Source of the DNA: Sporosarcina sp. FSL K6-1508
GTDB taxonomy: Bacteria > Bacillota > Bacilli > Bacillales_A > Planococcaceae
DNA length: 64,000 bases
Direction of reading: 5' to 3'
NCBI RefSeq assembly: GCF_038007465.1
Contig: NZ_JBBOXF010000001.1
Location: 643,501-707,500, forward strand
The notes under the pieces were generated by a model. The model searched no databases and was not told the DNA's origin. It saw only the letters and a list, made by a program, of their open reading frames with translations. Position numbers and translations under genes: made by a program. Shown here in pieces: positions 17,288 through 25,001 of the stretch. The stretch's first letter is position 1. Each line of letters opens with the position of its first letter.

Positions 17288-17509
17288 CTACTGAATAAAG
17301 TTAAACTCAGGGAAGTTGGATAAATCGGAAAACCGGATGAAAAATACGCCAAACGCTAAAATGCCAAGAAATAGAATCATAAACGTTTGCTTGAACGTAT
17401 TTTTGACGCGCATGTGCGTCAAAACGCCGCCAATTTGAATGAAATCATGATGAATTAGCAAATCAAGCTTTACTCGTGTTCGGTAGAAAACGAAAAAGAA
17501 TGGTTTCAA
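17288..17509 (-). CDS. Possible small single-TM protein at the end of the detoxification operon
   Basis: A 73-codon frame starting at TTG with GAGG eight bases before, 21 bases after the FMN reductase gene. It is basic at the front and has one hydrophobic segment (TFMILFLGILAFGVFFI). No family is recognised, and it could be a chance frame. Confidence 0.35.
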   Translation of the reverse strand: MKPFFFVFYRTRVKLDLLIHHDFIQIGGVLTHMRVKNTFKQTFMILFLGILAFGVFFIRFSDLSNFPEFNFIQ

Positions 17510-17530
17510 GTGCCTGTCCTCACAGATTAG

Positions 17531-18097
17531 TTAAAATCCATACTCCTCATCTTTTAGTTTCCGAATCCCTACATAAGCATCGACAAGCAGTACGGTATCT
17601 TCCACTAAGCGCTCCAGACGAAAGAGAACATCATCATTGACGATTTCTTTGCGATGGAAATCCTTTTCTTCTATAAATACATAAGTGGGTACAATATGTG
17701 CCTTCATATATGCTAAAATCGGCTTTAACTGTTGTTCCACCATCAAGTAATGCTTTGCAGTACCAGCTGTTACGAGCATACTCACCACTTTATCTCGGAA
17801 CGCATTGACCGGTAATAAATCAAAAATATTTTTGAGCGTAGCCGGGATAGAAGCTTGGAACGTCGGTGTTCCAATAATAATGGCATCCGCGGCCATTAGC
17901 GTTTCTGTAACGTACTTGGTGTCGCCCTCATAGTCCCAATAATTACGCCCGTCACTAAAGACCATTTCAAACTCGGCCAGATCCAGTAATGTAATCTCTG
18001 CATCTGGATATTTTTCATGTGCTATTTTGACTGTGAAATCCATCGCCGTTCTTGTTTTAGACCCTACTTTTGATCCTGATAGTAATGCGATTTTCAT
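17531..18097 (-). CDS. NADPH-dependent FMN reductase family protein
   Basis: A 188-residue flavodoxin-like protein. The N-terminal phosphate-binding loop is LLSGSKVGSKTRTAMDF, and the FMN contacts are GTPTFQASIPATLKNIFD, as in SsuE/YhdA-type reductases. It follows an LLM flavin monooxygenase gene by 12 bases, so it most likely supplies that enzyme with reduced FMN from NAD(P)H. Part of the MarR-controlled operon. Confidence 0.9.
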   Translation of the reverse strand: MKIALLSGSKVGSKTRTAMDFTVKIAHEKYPDAEITLLDLAEFEMVFSDGRNYWDYEGDTKYVTETLMAADAIIIGTPTFQASIPATLKNIFDLLPVNAFRDKVVSMLVTAGTAKHYLMVEQQLKPILAYMKAHIVPTYVFIEEKDFHRKEIVNDDVLFRLERLVEDTVLLVDAYVGIRKLKDEEYGF

Positions 18098-18109
18098 GAT
18101 AACATCTCC

Positions 18110-19168
18110 TTATTTTCCAGCTGTATATTTCTTAACTGCTGGCAGAATTTCTGTCGCGATCAGATCAATGTTTTTCATGATTTTATCAAACGGTACACCA
18201 CCAAAGTCAATTTGTGCCATGAATCGCTGTTGACCAAATAGCTCATATTGGTAGAGAATTTTTTCAATAATTTGCTGTGGACTACCAATCATTAATGCAT
18301 CGCGCGTATCCGTTGATTGTGCAAATTGTTGTTTCGGATAGCCGCCGCCTCTTAACGCCTGCATACCTGCATTGGCATGTGGATAATATTCGCGAAGCGC
18401 ATCCTGTGAAGTTTCTGCGGTATAGAATAGGCTCGTTGTTGCAATTGGCAACGCCGCTGGATCAAAACCACTACGTTGCGCCGCCTCACGATAGGCATCC
18501 ACCGACGCCTTAAAGTTAATCGCCGGTCCACCAAGAGTTGTCAGCATCATCGGTACTCCTGCATACCCAGCCTTAATCGCACTCGCGGGTGGTCCTCCTA
18601 CTGCACGCCATATTGGCAGATGACCATTCCGCGGTTGCGGTAAAATCGTAGCGTTTTCCAACGGCGCTCGGAATTGCCCTTGCCATGTCACTGTTTTCTC
18701 ATCATTTATCTTCATCAGAAGTTCCAGTTTTTCTTCAAATAACTCTTCGTAATCGTGTACATCATAGCCAAGTAAACTATAGGCTCCAATCCGTGAACCC
18801 CGCCCTGCCACAATTTCAGCCCGCCCTTTCGAGATTAAATCAATCGTGGCAAAATCTTCATAGACACGCACAGGATCAGATACACTTAACACCGTTGCAG
18901 AACTCGCAATTTTAATGTTTTTTGTTGCCTGTGCGATTGCGCCTAAAATGACCGTATGCGCTTGTGTTGTAAAATGCGTTTGATGACTCTCCCCTACTGC
19001 AAAAACATCTAGTCCCGCCTCATCAGCCAACTTACTTGCTTCAATCAATTCGTGAATACGCTGCTCTGCGCTAATACGACTTCCTGTTAACGGATTTAGT
19101 AAATGATCCCCAATCGAATATAAACCAAATTCAAGTCCTTTAGTTGTGTCAATACGGTATTTCTCCAT
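18110..19168 (-). CDS. Luciferase-like (LLM class) flavin-dependent monooxygenase
   Basis: A 352-residue TIM-barrel enzyme. Visible are FGLYSIGDH, VFAVGESHQTHFTTQAHTVILGAIAQATKNIKIASSATVLS (flavin-binding strand), GRAEIVAGRGSRIGAYSLLG and LPIWRAVGGPPASAIKAG. The second ATG (19168) has the better spacing from AGGAG than the first (19174). It would use FMNH2 from the next gene's product to oxygenate a small organic molecule. The operon suggests aromatic or electrophile detoxification; the substrate is unknown. Confidence 0.9.
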   Translation of the reverse strand: MEKYRIDTTKGLEFGLYSIGDHLLNPLTGSRISAEQRIHELIEASKLADEAGLDVFAVGESHQTHFTTQAHTVILGAIAQATKNIKIASSATVLSVSDPVRVYEDFATIDLISKGRAEIVAGRGSRIGAYSLLGYDVHDYEELFEEKLELLMKINDEKTVTWQGQFRAPLENATILPQPRNGHLPIWRAVGGPPASAIKAGYAGVPMMLTTLGGPAINFKASVDAYREAAQRSGFDPAALPIATTSLFYTAETSQDALREYYPHANAGMQALRGGGYPKQQFAQSTDTRDALMIGSPQQIIEKILYQYELFGQQRFMAQIDFGGVPFDKIMKNIDLIATEILPAVKKYTAGK

Positions 19169-19213
19169 TTTCATCGTCTCCTTTTTCTATGCCCATACTT
19201 TGTATCGTTTCTA

Positions 19214-20155
19214 TTAATCAATCGGTTGTAGTTTCGCTTCAATTTCTGCACGTTTTGATTCTAAAAATGGTGGTAAATCTAATTCTTTTCCTAAATCTTT
19301 AACCGCTGAATCAACTGTAAATCCAGGTCCATCTGTGGCAATTTCGAATAAAATGCCATTTGAATCACGGAAGTATAAGCTTTGGAAATAAAAACGATCG
19401 ATAATGCCCGATGAATCAAAACCTCGTTCTTTAACAACACCGTCCCAATAACGTAACTCCTCCTCGTTTTTCACACGAATAGCTAAATGATGAATACTTC
19501 CTCGGCCCGGTTTTTCACTCGGTCCCTCCAACTGCATTAAGACAATTTCGCCAAATGCTTGCCCTGCAACTGACTGATAAGTGGCTTCCTTTTCTGAACG
19601 AGCTACTTCTACATAGCCAAACATATCCTTTAATGTTTTAGCTGTTCGGTCCAAATAACGTACTGTTATTTCCGCAGTTCCCATTCCTAAAATACGATGC
19701 CCTTGCTCCACGGTAGAATCTTCCCACGCCGACCAAAATTCAGGAATCACTTCGCCATTATTGTTTAGCAGGATCATTCGTAGCCCCTCTGCATCCTCAA
19801 ATGGCAATGCTGCTCTACCTGCATACGTTATAATTTCTCCATGCAGTACATTCAATTGCTCAAAGCGCTTTTTCCAGTACGTTAAACTTTCAAGTGATGG
19901 AACGAGTAAGCCGATTTGTGTAATGGCATTTGTCCCACGAACGGTTTTCCCCGCGTTCGTCATTTCAAAAAAGGATAACTCCGTTCCTGCACTTCCCGTT
20001 AAATCTCCATAAAACAAGTGATACATGGATGGACTATCTTGGTTAACCGTCTTTTTCACACGGCGCAAGCCTAGTACATCTTGGTAAAAGTGATTAGTCG
20101 ATTGAGCATTTTTTGTAATCATCGAAATGTGGTGATGTCCTGGTATTTTATACAT
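19214..20155 (-). CDS. VOC-superfamily ring-cleavage dioxygenase (MhqO/MhqA-like)
   Basis: A 313-residue protein with two glyoxalase/VOC modules. The first begins PGHHHISMITKNAQSTNHFYQDVLGLRRVKKTVNQD and the second HRILGMGTAEITVRYLD. The metal ligands His (first HH), IHHLAIRV His and IGILFEIATDGPGF Glu fit the extradiol dioxygenase/MhqO group, which is induced by hydroquinones in Bacillus. The ATG at 20155 has GGAGG; the longer frame does not. It follows a MarR-family gene, as in the mhq regulon. Confidence 0.9.
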   Translation of the reverse strand: MYKIPGHHHISMITKNAQSTNHFYQDVLGLRRVKKTVNQDSPSMYHLFYGDLTGSAGTELSFFEMTNAGKTVRGTNAITQIGLLVPSLESLTYWKKRFEQLNVLHGEIITYAGRAALPFEDAEGLRMILLNNNGEVIPEFWSAWEDSTVEQGHRILGMGTAEITVRYLDRTAKTLKDMFGYVEVARSEKEATYQSVAGQAFGEIVLMQLEGPSEKPGRGSIHHLAIRVKNEEELRYWDGVVKERGFDSSGIIDRFYFQSLYFRDSNGILFEIATDGPGFTVDSAVKDLGKELDLPPFLESKRAEIEAKLQPID

Positions 20156-20208
20156 AGCAGTTCCTCCTTCGTTCTTTAGTTGATTAGTCAAGTGATGGTG
20201 CAAAAAAA

Positions 20209-20652
20209 TTACTCCGGCGGCAACTCTTTTTTTTGACTATGTTTATGGATGCGTGTCATTAGTGTATATAGTGTTTTTTCTTCTTCTTCGTTCAATACAT
20301 CGGCAAAAAATGACGATTGAAACGCCAGTTGAGCTGGCATCGCATCTTCTAATATTGCTTCAGCCTTGTTAGTTAAGCTAATCATTTTCGTTTTCCAGTC
20401 TTGCTTACGTACAATATACTCTTCTTTTTCAAGTCGGGCGAGCATGCGGGATATACCGCCTTGCGTAACCGTCACTTTTTCAGCTAATTCACTTTGTGTA
20501 AGTGGCTGGTACAGCTGAATTTGAACAAGTACATCAAATTGGGCAGTTGTTAAATCAAAACGCTTTAAAAACTCATTCGACAGTTGATTACTTTGGTTTG
20601 TAAAACGCATTAAACGTAACCAAATTAACGAGCCAATCGTATTATTACGCAT
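20209..20652 (-). CDS. MarR-family regulator (MhqR-like)
   Basis: A 147-residue winged-helix protein: LTTAQFDVLVQIQLYQPLTQSELAEKVTVTQGGISRMLARLEKEEYIVR is the MarR DNA-binding domain with wing, flanked by dimerisation helices. It is first in a run of four or five genes on the minus strand with dioxygenase, monooxygenase and flavin reductase, so it probably represses them until quinone or phenolic stress. It has a GGAGGG box. A single-Cys redox switch is not visible. Confidence 0.9.
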   Translation of the reverse strand: MRNNTIGSLIWLRLMRFTNQSNQLSNEFLKRFDLTTAQFDVLVQIQLYQPLTQSELAEKVTVTQGGISRMLARLEKEEYIVRKQDWKTKMISLTNKAEAILEDAMPAQLAFQSSFFADVLNEEEEKTLYTLMTRIHKHSQKKELPPE

Positions 20653-20665
20653 CTTTTTTCCCTCC

Positions 20666-20706
20666 CCATCACTAATCTTACTATCACTTTACCACGCAAG
20701 TGATGG
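20666..20706. promoter_or_regulatory. Inverted repeat before the MarR gene (likely operator)
   Basis: CCATCACT (20666-20673) and AGTGATGG (20699-20706) are perfect complements, with a third copy-like stretch (CTATCACTTTACCA) between. AGTGATGG occurs again at about 20191-20198, before the dioxygenase gene. The repetition at both genes points to autoregulation by the MarR protein. Confidence 0.6.
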
Positions 20707-20813
20707 TAAATCCAACAAAATGCCTTGGTTTCAAGATTTAATTCCAAAACGATACCAGCGCCTTCTATAACTTCGAGTCCTGTTTAACGCTAGTATCCTT
20801 CACTGCCGAAATA

Positions 20814-20850
20814 ATAAATACCGCATCTCATTTTGAGACACGGTATTTAT
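20814..20850. terminator. Hairpin after the multidrug exporter
   Basis: ATAAATACCG / CGGTATTTAT with an inner TCTCA / TGAGA stem. It follows the exporter's 3' end on the minus strand. The T-run is poor. Confidence 0.5.
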
Positions 20851-20948
20851 CATTTCTATTCTCCAACACTGGGAATTGCAATCATAAGCTTTTAAAACTT
20901 GAAACTGTCTCAGGCAGTGTTTTCCACTCACCCAAATTTGCTGTTCTT

Positions 20949-22433
20949 CTATTCTTCTGTTTGATGTTGCTCATCCATCTCCATAGGCTCTGCTCGGTAA
21001 ACAATAAACGCTAAGATAACCGCTACGATAGACATGGCAAAAGCGATAAAATAGACAAGTTCAACGCCGGCTACCATTGCTTCACTAACTGTCGCTGGAT
21101 TAGTAGGTGTATCTGACTGTTGTAAAAATTTCAGCTGCCTGGCATTCATGATGCTGATAAACACAGACACACCAATTGCACCTGCAACAGGTTGTAATGT
21201 TGACATAACTGCAGTTCCATGCGGATACAGTCGTTTAGGCAACTGGTTTAAGCCATTTGTCTCGGCAGGCATCATAATAGCTGAGACAGCCAACATTAAT
21301 AAAATATAGCCAACGATGACAATCCACAAGGAAGTTTCTGTCGTCAATCGGCTCATCATGAACATCGTTCCGCATAAAACAAGCGATGCTGGAACCATTA
21401 ATACCCTAGGACCAAACTTGTCAAAAAGATGTCCCATAAATGGAGACATTATGCCATTTAAAATACTTCCCGGTAATAGCACGAGACCAGCTGTAGCTGC
21501 ACTTAAAGCTAAAGGACCTTGCATATAAATCGGCAATATAATCTCTGAAGCAAACATGGCCATAATGATAATTAAAAACATTAGAACCGCATGCGTAAAC
21601 ATCGGGTATTTAAAAACCCTTAAATCCATGACGGGTTCTTCAAGTTTCAGTTGCCTTATTACGAATAATGTAATTCCAGCGACTCCCGCAATAATCGCAA
21701 TCAGGACATTGGCACTCAAAAAACCTTCGGCACTTTCTCCCACTGAACTAAAGCCATACACAATGGATCCGAAACCAATTGTAGAAAAAATAATTGATAG
21801 TACATCAATCTTCGGCTTGGTTACTTCAGAAACATTAATTAAATATTTGTAAGCAAATAAAATAGAAAATAAAGCAAATGGAATGACTATAATAAACAAA
21901 TAGCGCCATCCTAAATATTCAACAATGACTCCAGAAAGCGTGGGCCCAATCGCAGGGGCGAACATAATTACAAGGCCTACTAATCCCATTATTTTTCCAC
22001 GCTTATGTGGCGGATAAATCAATAAAAACACATTAAAGATAATCGGCATTAATAATCCTGTTCCAACCGCCTGGATTAGTCGACCGACTAGCAATAGTGA
22101 AAAAGTCGGTGCACTTGCACTGATAATTGTTCCGATGGTAAAAATAATCATTGTACTTAAAAATAATTGTCGGGTTGTATACCATTGAAGCAACAATGCA
22201 GATACAGGGATAACAATTGCCATTACAAGCATGAAGCCTGTCGCCATCCACTGCACAGTCGTTAACGGGATTGAAAATTCATCCATTAACGTAACGAGTG
22301 CAATATTTAAAAGCGTTTCGTTTAATATCGCAAAAAAGGCACCAATAATTAGGGAAAGCATAATAGGCATAACCTTGACGTTCGGATTATCCGATAAATA
22401 TTCATACTTCTTTGGATCCTGTGTATTCTTCAT
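20949..22433 (-). CDS. DHA2-family 14-TM multidrug MFS exporter (LmrB/EmrB-like)
   Basis: A 494-residue protein with about 14 membrane segments. Motif A-like LIQAVGTGLLMPIIFNVFLLIYPPHKRGKIMG and motif C-like GLVIMFAPAIGPTLSGVIVEYLGWR mark DHA2 drug:H+ antiporters. The N-terminus is MLSLIIGAFFAILNETLLNIAL. It has an AAGGAG box. It would pump out lincosamides, dyes or similar compounds. A short leader ORF and a terminator hairpin lie just upstream. Confidence 0.92.
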   Translation of the reverse strand: MKNTQDPKKYEYLSDNPNVKVMPIMLSLIIGAFFAILNETLLNIALVTLMDEFSIPLTTVQWMATGFMLVMAIVIPVSALLLQWYTTRQLFLSTMIIFTIGTIISASAPTFSLLLVGRLIQAVGTGLLMPIIFNVFLLIYPPHKRGKIMGLVGLVIMFAPAIGPTLSGVIVEYLGWRYLFIIVIPFALFSILFAYKYLINVSEVTKPKIDVLSIIFSTIGFGSIVYGFSSVGESAEGFLSANVLIAIIAGVAGITLFVIRQLKLEEPVMDLRVFKYPMFTHAVLMFLIIIMAMFASEIILPIYMQGPLALSAATAGLVLLPGSILNGIMSPFMGHLFDKFGPRVLMVPASLVLCGTMFMMSRLTTETSLWIVIVGYILLMLAVSAIMMPAETNGLNQLPKRLYPHGTAVMSTLQPVAGAIGVSVFISIMNARQLKFLQQSDTPTNPATVSEAMVAGVELVYFIAFAMSIVAVILAFIVYRAEPMEMDEQHQTEE

Positions 22434-22585
22434 ATAAAAACTCCTTCTGTCTATATCATTCTAATCACAATTTCTAGCTTGTGTTAAAAGTAGACGAAAA
22501 GGAGCATAAGTATACCTACATATTCAATCAAAGACAGAGACAATTCTGCCTTACACTCAAAATACCTAGACCGATATTTTAAGAA

Positions 22586-22613
22586 ACAAAAAGAGGGAGC
22601 AACTTCTCCCTCT
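22586..22613 (-). terminator. Terminator hairpin in the exporter leader
   Basis: AGAGGGAG and CTCCCTCT pair on the minus strand and are followed by TTTTTG. It lies about 150 bases before the exporter start, so it may be an attenuator or may end the small-ORF transcript. Confidence 0.65.
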
Positions 22614-22634
22614 ATTGTATCAATATAGATTTTC

Positions 22635-22670
22635 TTAAAAAGGCAGATCCATTCCGAATACTCTACACAC
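22635..22670 (-). CDS. Possible 11-residue leader peptide of the exporter
   Basis: GTG TGT AGA GTA ... TTT TAA encodes MCRVFGMDLPF. GAAGG lies eight bases before the GTG. The stop codon falls 22 bases before the attenuator-like hairpin. The layout resembles ribosome-stalling leaders of antibiotic-resistance genes; very short, hence low confidence. Confidence 0.3.
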   Translation of the reverse strand: MCRVFGMDLPF

Positions 22671-23138
22671 AAGTAGAACCTTCACAGCTATTCAATTAGC
22701 CAAGCAAAGTTAAAATAAATCGGAATTTACGCAACACCATTTTAATAAAACCCTCCGTCCAAAATTTGTAGACTAACATTAACATGTTTTTATCCTATTA
22801 GCAATTTTGAACAAGAACTCCTATATTTTAATCCGCTTTGCTCTTTTGCAATAAACTGGCGATTAAACCATTATTAATTTCGCTCTAGCAATCGTCGTCT
22901 ACACACTTACAAAAACAAAATAAAAGACCAAGCAGTTCGTCATTTACAAAAGAGTAAATAATGAATGTTGCTAGACTGAAAAAACATCTTTATCCATTAT
23001 ATATGTTGAACAATTGTATATAGCGTAGGCGCCTTTCAAGGGGTAGCCATAGCGGATTCAATGGATTCTTTATTCCAGCATATATAAATTCATAGCAGAC
23101 AAAGATGTAATCTCTGACAGATGTAACGAATAAGTTAC
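22671..23138. other. Stretch without a supported gene; holds half of a family A palindrome
   Basis: No frame with a good start was found. At 23022-23055 the sequence GCGTAGGCGCCTTTCAAGGGGTAGCC is one arm of the family A palindromic repeat (compare 27122). The rest is AT-rich. Confidence 0.5.
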
Positions 23139-23291
23139 TCATCTCTGAAAATAGCTCAATACTATTACCCAAAAAGATTTTCTTTTTTTCTTTTTCATTG
23201 CCATACAGCGACGTGCCAATTCATAAGCCCTTGCTTCTTTCTCTAATTCGATCATACGTTCACGGACGTATTCTATATTATGTTCAGACAT
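23139..23291 (-). CDS. 50-residue basic protein, unknown
   Basis: The ATG at 23291 has AAGGGAG at good spacing. The peptide is helical and charged (NIEYVRERMIELEKEARAYE) with a Lys-rich run (AMKKKKRKSFW) and a short hydrophobic end (VIVLSYF). The codon pattern is coding-like. It lies 30 bases after a 41-residue ORF on the same strand, probably one transcript. No family recognised. Confidence 0.55.
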   Translation of the reverse strand: MSEHNIEYVRERMIELEKEARAYELARRCMAMKKKKRKSFWVIVLSYFQR

Positions 23292-23321
23292 TCTATTACT
23301 CCCTTAGGAGCTCTTCCAATT

Positions 23322-23447
23322 TTATTGTAAAGGTTTGGCAAACACCAGTCTTGTTACATATTTACCGCCCACATACATTTTTGGAGACTCCAATTTATTT
23401 TCTCCGTATCGCTTATTCAATCTGTTATTCACAATTTTGTTGTTCAT
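23322..23447 (-). CDS. 41-residue basic protein, unknown
   Basis: The ATG at 23447 follows a strong GGAGGAG box. The peptide starts MNNKIVNNRLNKRYGENK and continues with MYVGGKYVTRLVF. It carries a net positive charge and no membrane segment. Second of a set of very small ORFs. No family recognised. Confidence 0.55.
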   Translation of the reverse strand: MNNKIVNNRLNKRYGENKLESPKMYVGGKYVTRLVFAKPLQ

Positions 23448-23506
23448 CTTTTATTCTCCTCCTCAATCTTATTTTTAATTAATTCTTAAAGTATTAAAAT
23501 CTTTCA

Positions 23507-23566
23507 CTATCCACTCTCTGTAGATTCCTTTTTCAATACTTTTCTTTGCTGAATTACATAAAACAT
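23507..23566 (-). CDS. 19-residue ORF with strong ribosome binding site
   Basis: MFYVIQQRKVLKKESTESG, behind AAAAGGAG. It lies 59 bases before the 41-residue ORF and after a terminator. Possible leader or micro-protein; length alone gives little support. Confidence 0.3.
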   Translation of the reverse strand: MFYVIQQRKVLKKESTESG

Positions 23567-23643
23567 GGTCAGCACTCCTTTTCTTTTTATTTATGCAACA
23601 CGCAATGCGTGAAAACACCAATTTCCATTTAAAATGAACCCAA

Positions 23644-23676
23644 AAAGGCACACGCCTATTAAAATAAGCGTGTGCT
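23644..23676 (-). terminator. Terminator between micro-ORFs
   Basis: GCACACGC and GCGTGTGC form an 8-bp GC-rich stem on the minus strand followed by CTTTTTGGG. It separates the 23-residue ORF from the downstream small ORFs, an attenuator-like position. Confidence 0.75.
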
Positions 23677-23717
23677 CATAGTAAAGAATGGCAGAACATA
23701 TGCCATTCCGATTCTAA

Positions 23718-23789
23718 TTAGTTAACAGAAAGATCGTTTTGGCACGGGATGACTATAAAGTTGCGGATAGAATATACATGTTTAATCAT
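23718..23789 (-). CDS. 23-residue ORF before the terminator (possible leader peptide)
   Basis: The ATG at 23789 has AAGGAGG at good spacing. The peptide is MIKHVYSIRNFIVIPCQNDL plus SVN. It ends 42 bases before a strong terminator, and more small ORFs follow. The arrangement suggests translation-coupled attenuation. Confidence 0.4.
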   Translation of the reverse strand: MIKHVYSIRNFIVIPCQNDLSVN

Positions 23790-23923
23790 CTTTTCCGTAC
23801 CTCCTTCTTTTTTGTAAATCTAACTACTTGAGGATACCATTTCCTTTTCGGAATTGTCAATGGATTTTAACAATAAAGTTTATTCTCATTCTACTACCTG
23901 GATTCACTGTATGAATCCATTAT

Positions 23924-24103
23924 TCAATTGTTAATCATAATTCCCCGAAAGGTTGGCTTAACAAAGCCAAAGTCTACGCGCCCCTCTTTAAACCAATTGG
24001 AAATAGTCGTATATTCACCTTGATGTAGCACAAAATGAACCGCTGGATATTGCACATCAAAAACATCAGAGTAACTCAGGTACCTTTTTTTACATGTGTT
24101 CAT
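23924..24103 (-). pseudogene. LysR-type regulator fragment (effector domain)
   Basis: A 59-codon frame reads FDVQYPAVHFVLHQGEYTTI then SNWFKEGRVDFGFVKP. This is the start of the LysR substrate-binding domain. The helix-turn-helix half and the rest of the effector domain are absent on both sides. A decayed remnant. Confidence 0.75.
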
Positions 24104-24115
24104 TAATGCACATTT

Positions 24116-24988
24116 TCATGCCTTTACAATTACCCGACCAAACACTTTTAAATTGACAATGATTTTCGTCGTCCAATGAGCCACGACATATAAAATAATA
24201 AATACAACGACAAGTGGCTTAAATGAAATCCAGGCCACAATCCAAAGTAAGAATGCATATACCGGTTTTACTTTTGTTAACAGTTTAGACGGCACCAAGA
24301 AAAATCGGTACACTTTATATTGCTTTTGTAAAATTTCCAAGTACTCTTCTCTTAATTGGCGATTGTCAGGTTTCAATCGGACCGCGTTTTCCAAGTAATG
24401 CAATGACTTTAAATGATCTCCCCTTTGATCAGCCGCCCAAGCTAAATACATAAAAACAGTCGGATTTTCTGGCTCTAGTTCCAATGCTCGTTCTTCCGCT
24501 TGAAGAGCAAGCTCTTGATTTCCTAATATACTTTCAACATAACTGTAGTTTGCAAGATAGAGTGCATTAGAAGTCTCAAATTTTAAGGCAACGATAAAGC
24601 TTTCTTTCGCTTTCTTATAATTACCGCGCTGATTATAAATATTTCCTTTCAAAAAATAATAATGGCCTTCTTCGGGGTAAATCGTTAAAGCCTCTTTAAT
24701 CGCAGCCATCGCTTCATCATATTTACCTTCTGTGTAAAGCGTCGATACCCTAACCTCCCATGCGACCTCATTTTCCGGCTCTTTCTTTAATGCTTCTTGT
24801 GACCAATACCAAGCTTTTTCAAAGTCATCTAACATTAAGTAGACTTTACTGAGCAACGCATAGCCATCCGCATCTTCGGGGTATTGTTGAATGTAGTTTT
24901 CCGTCTCTTTAATGGCATCTTTAAAACGACTCCACTCACACAATTGTTCAATCCGCATGAGTTGTGCATATTGTTTTTCTTCGTCCAT
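24116..24988 (-). CDS. TPR-repeat protein with C-terminal membrane anchor, partner of AAA ATPase
   Basis: A 290-residue protein. Six or so tetratricopeptide units cover residues 15-215 (for example DADGYALLSKVYLMLDDFEKAWYWSQEALKKEPEN, GHYYFLKGNIYNQRGNYKKAKESF and NPTVFMYLAWAADQRGDHLKS). The C-terminus has two close hydrophobic segments (PVYAFLLWIVAWISF and PLVVVFIILYVVAHW, near 238-270), so the repeats would face the cytosol from the membrane. It starts 13 bases after the AAA ATPase gene and is surely co-transcribed with it. Likely role: adaptor bringing substrates to the ATPase at the membrane (inferred). Confidence 0.9.
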   Translation of the reverse strand: MDEEKQYAQLMRIEQLCEWSRFKDAIKETENYIQQYPEDADGYALLSKVYLMLDDFEKAWYWSQEALKKEPENEVAWEVRVSTLYTEGKYDEAMAAIKEALTIYPEEGHYYFLKGNIYNQRGNYKKAKESFIVALKFETSNALYLANYSYVESILGNQELALQAEERALELEPENPTVFMYLAWAADQRGDHLKSLHYLENAVRLKPDNRQLREEYLEILQKQYKVYRFFLVPSKLLTKVKPVYAFLLWIVAWISFKPLVVVFIILYVVAHWTTKIIVNLKVFGRVIVKA

Positions 24989-25001
24989 CGCAACTCACAA
25001 C

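Noticed and set aside
22484..22672. 62-codon ORF upstream of the exporter
   Set aside because: It reads straight through the terminator hairpin; the 11-codon ORF in another frame has the better start.
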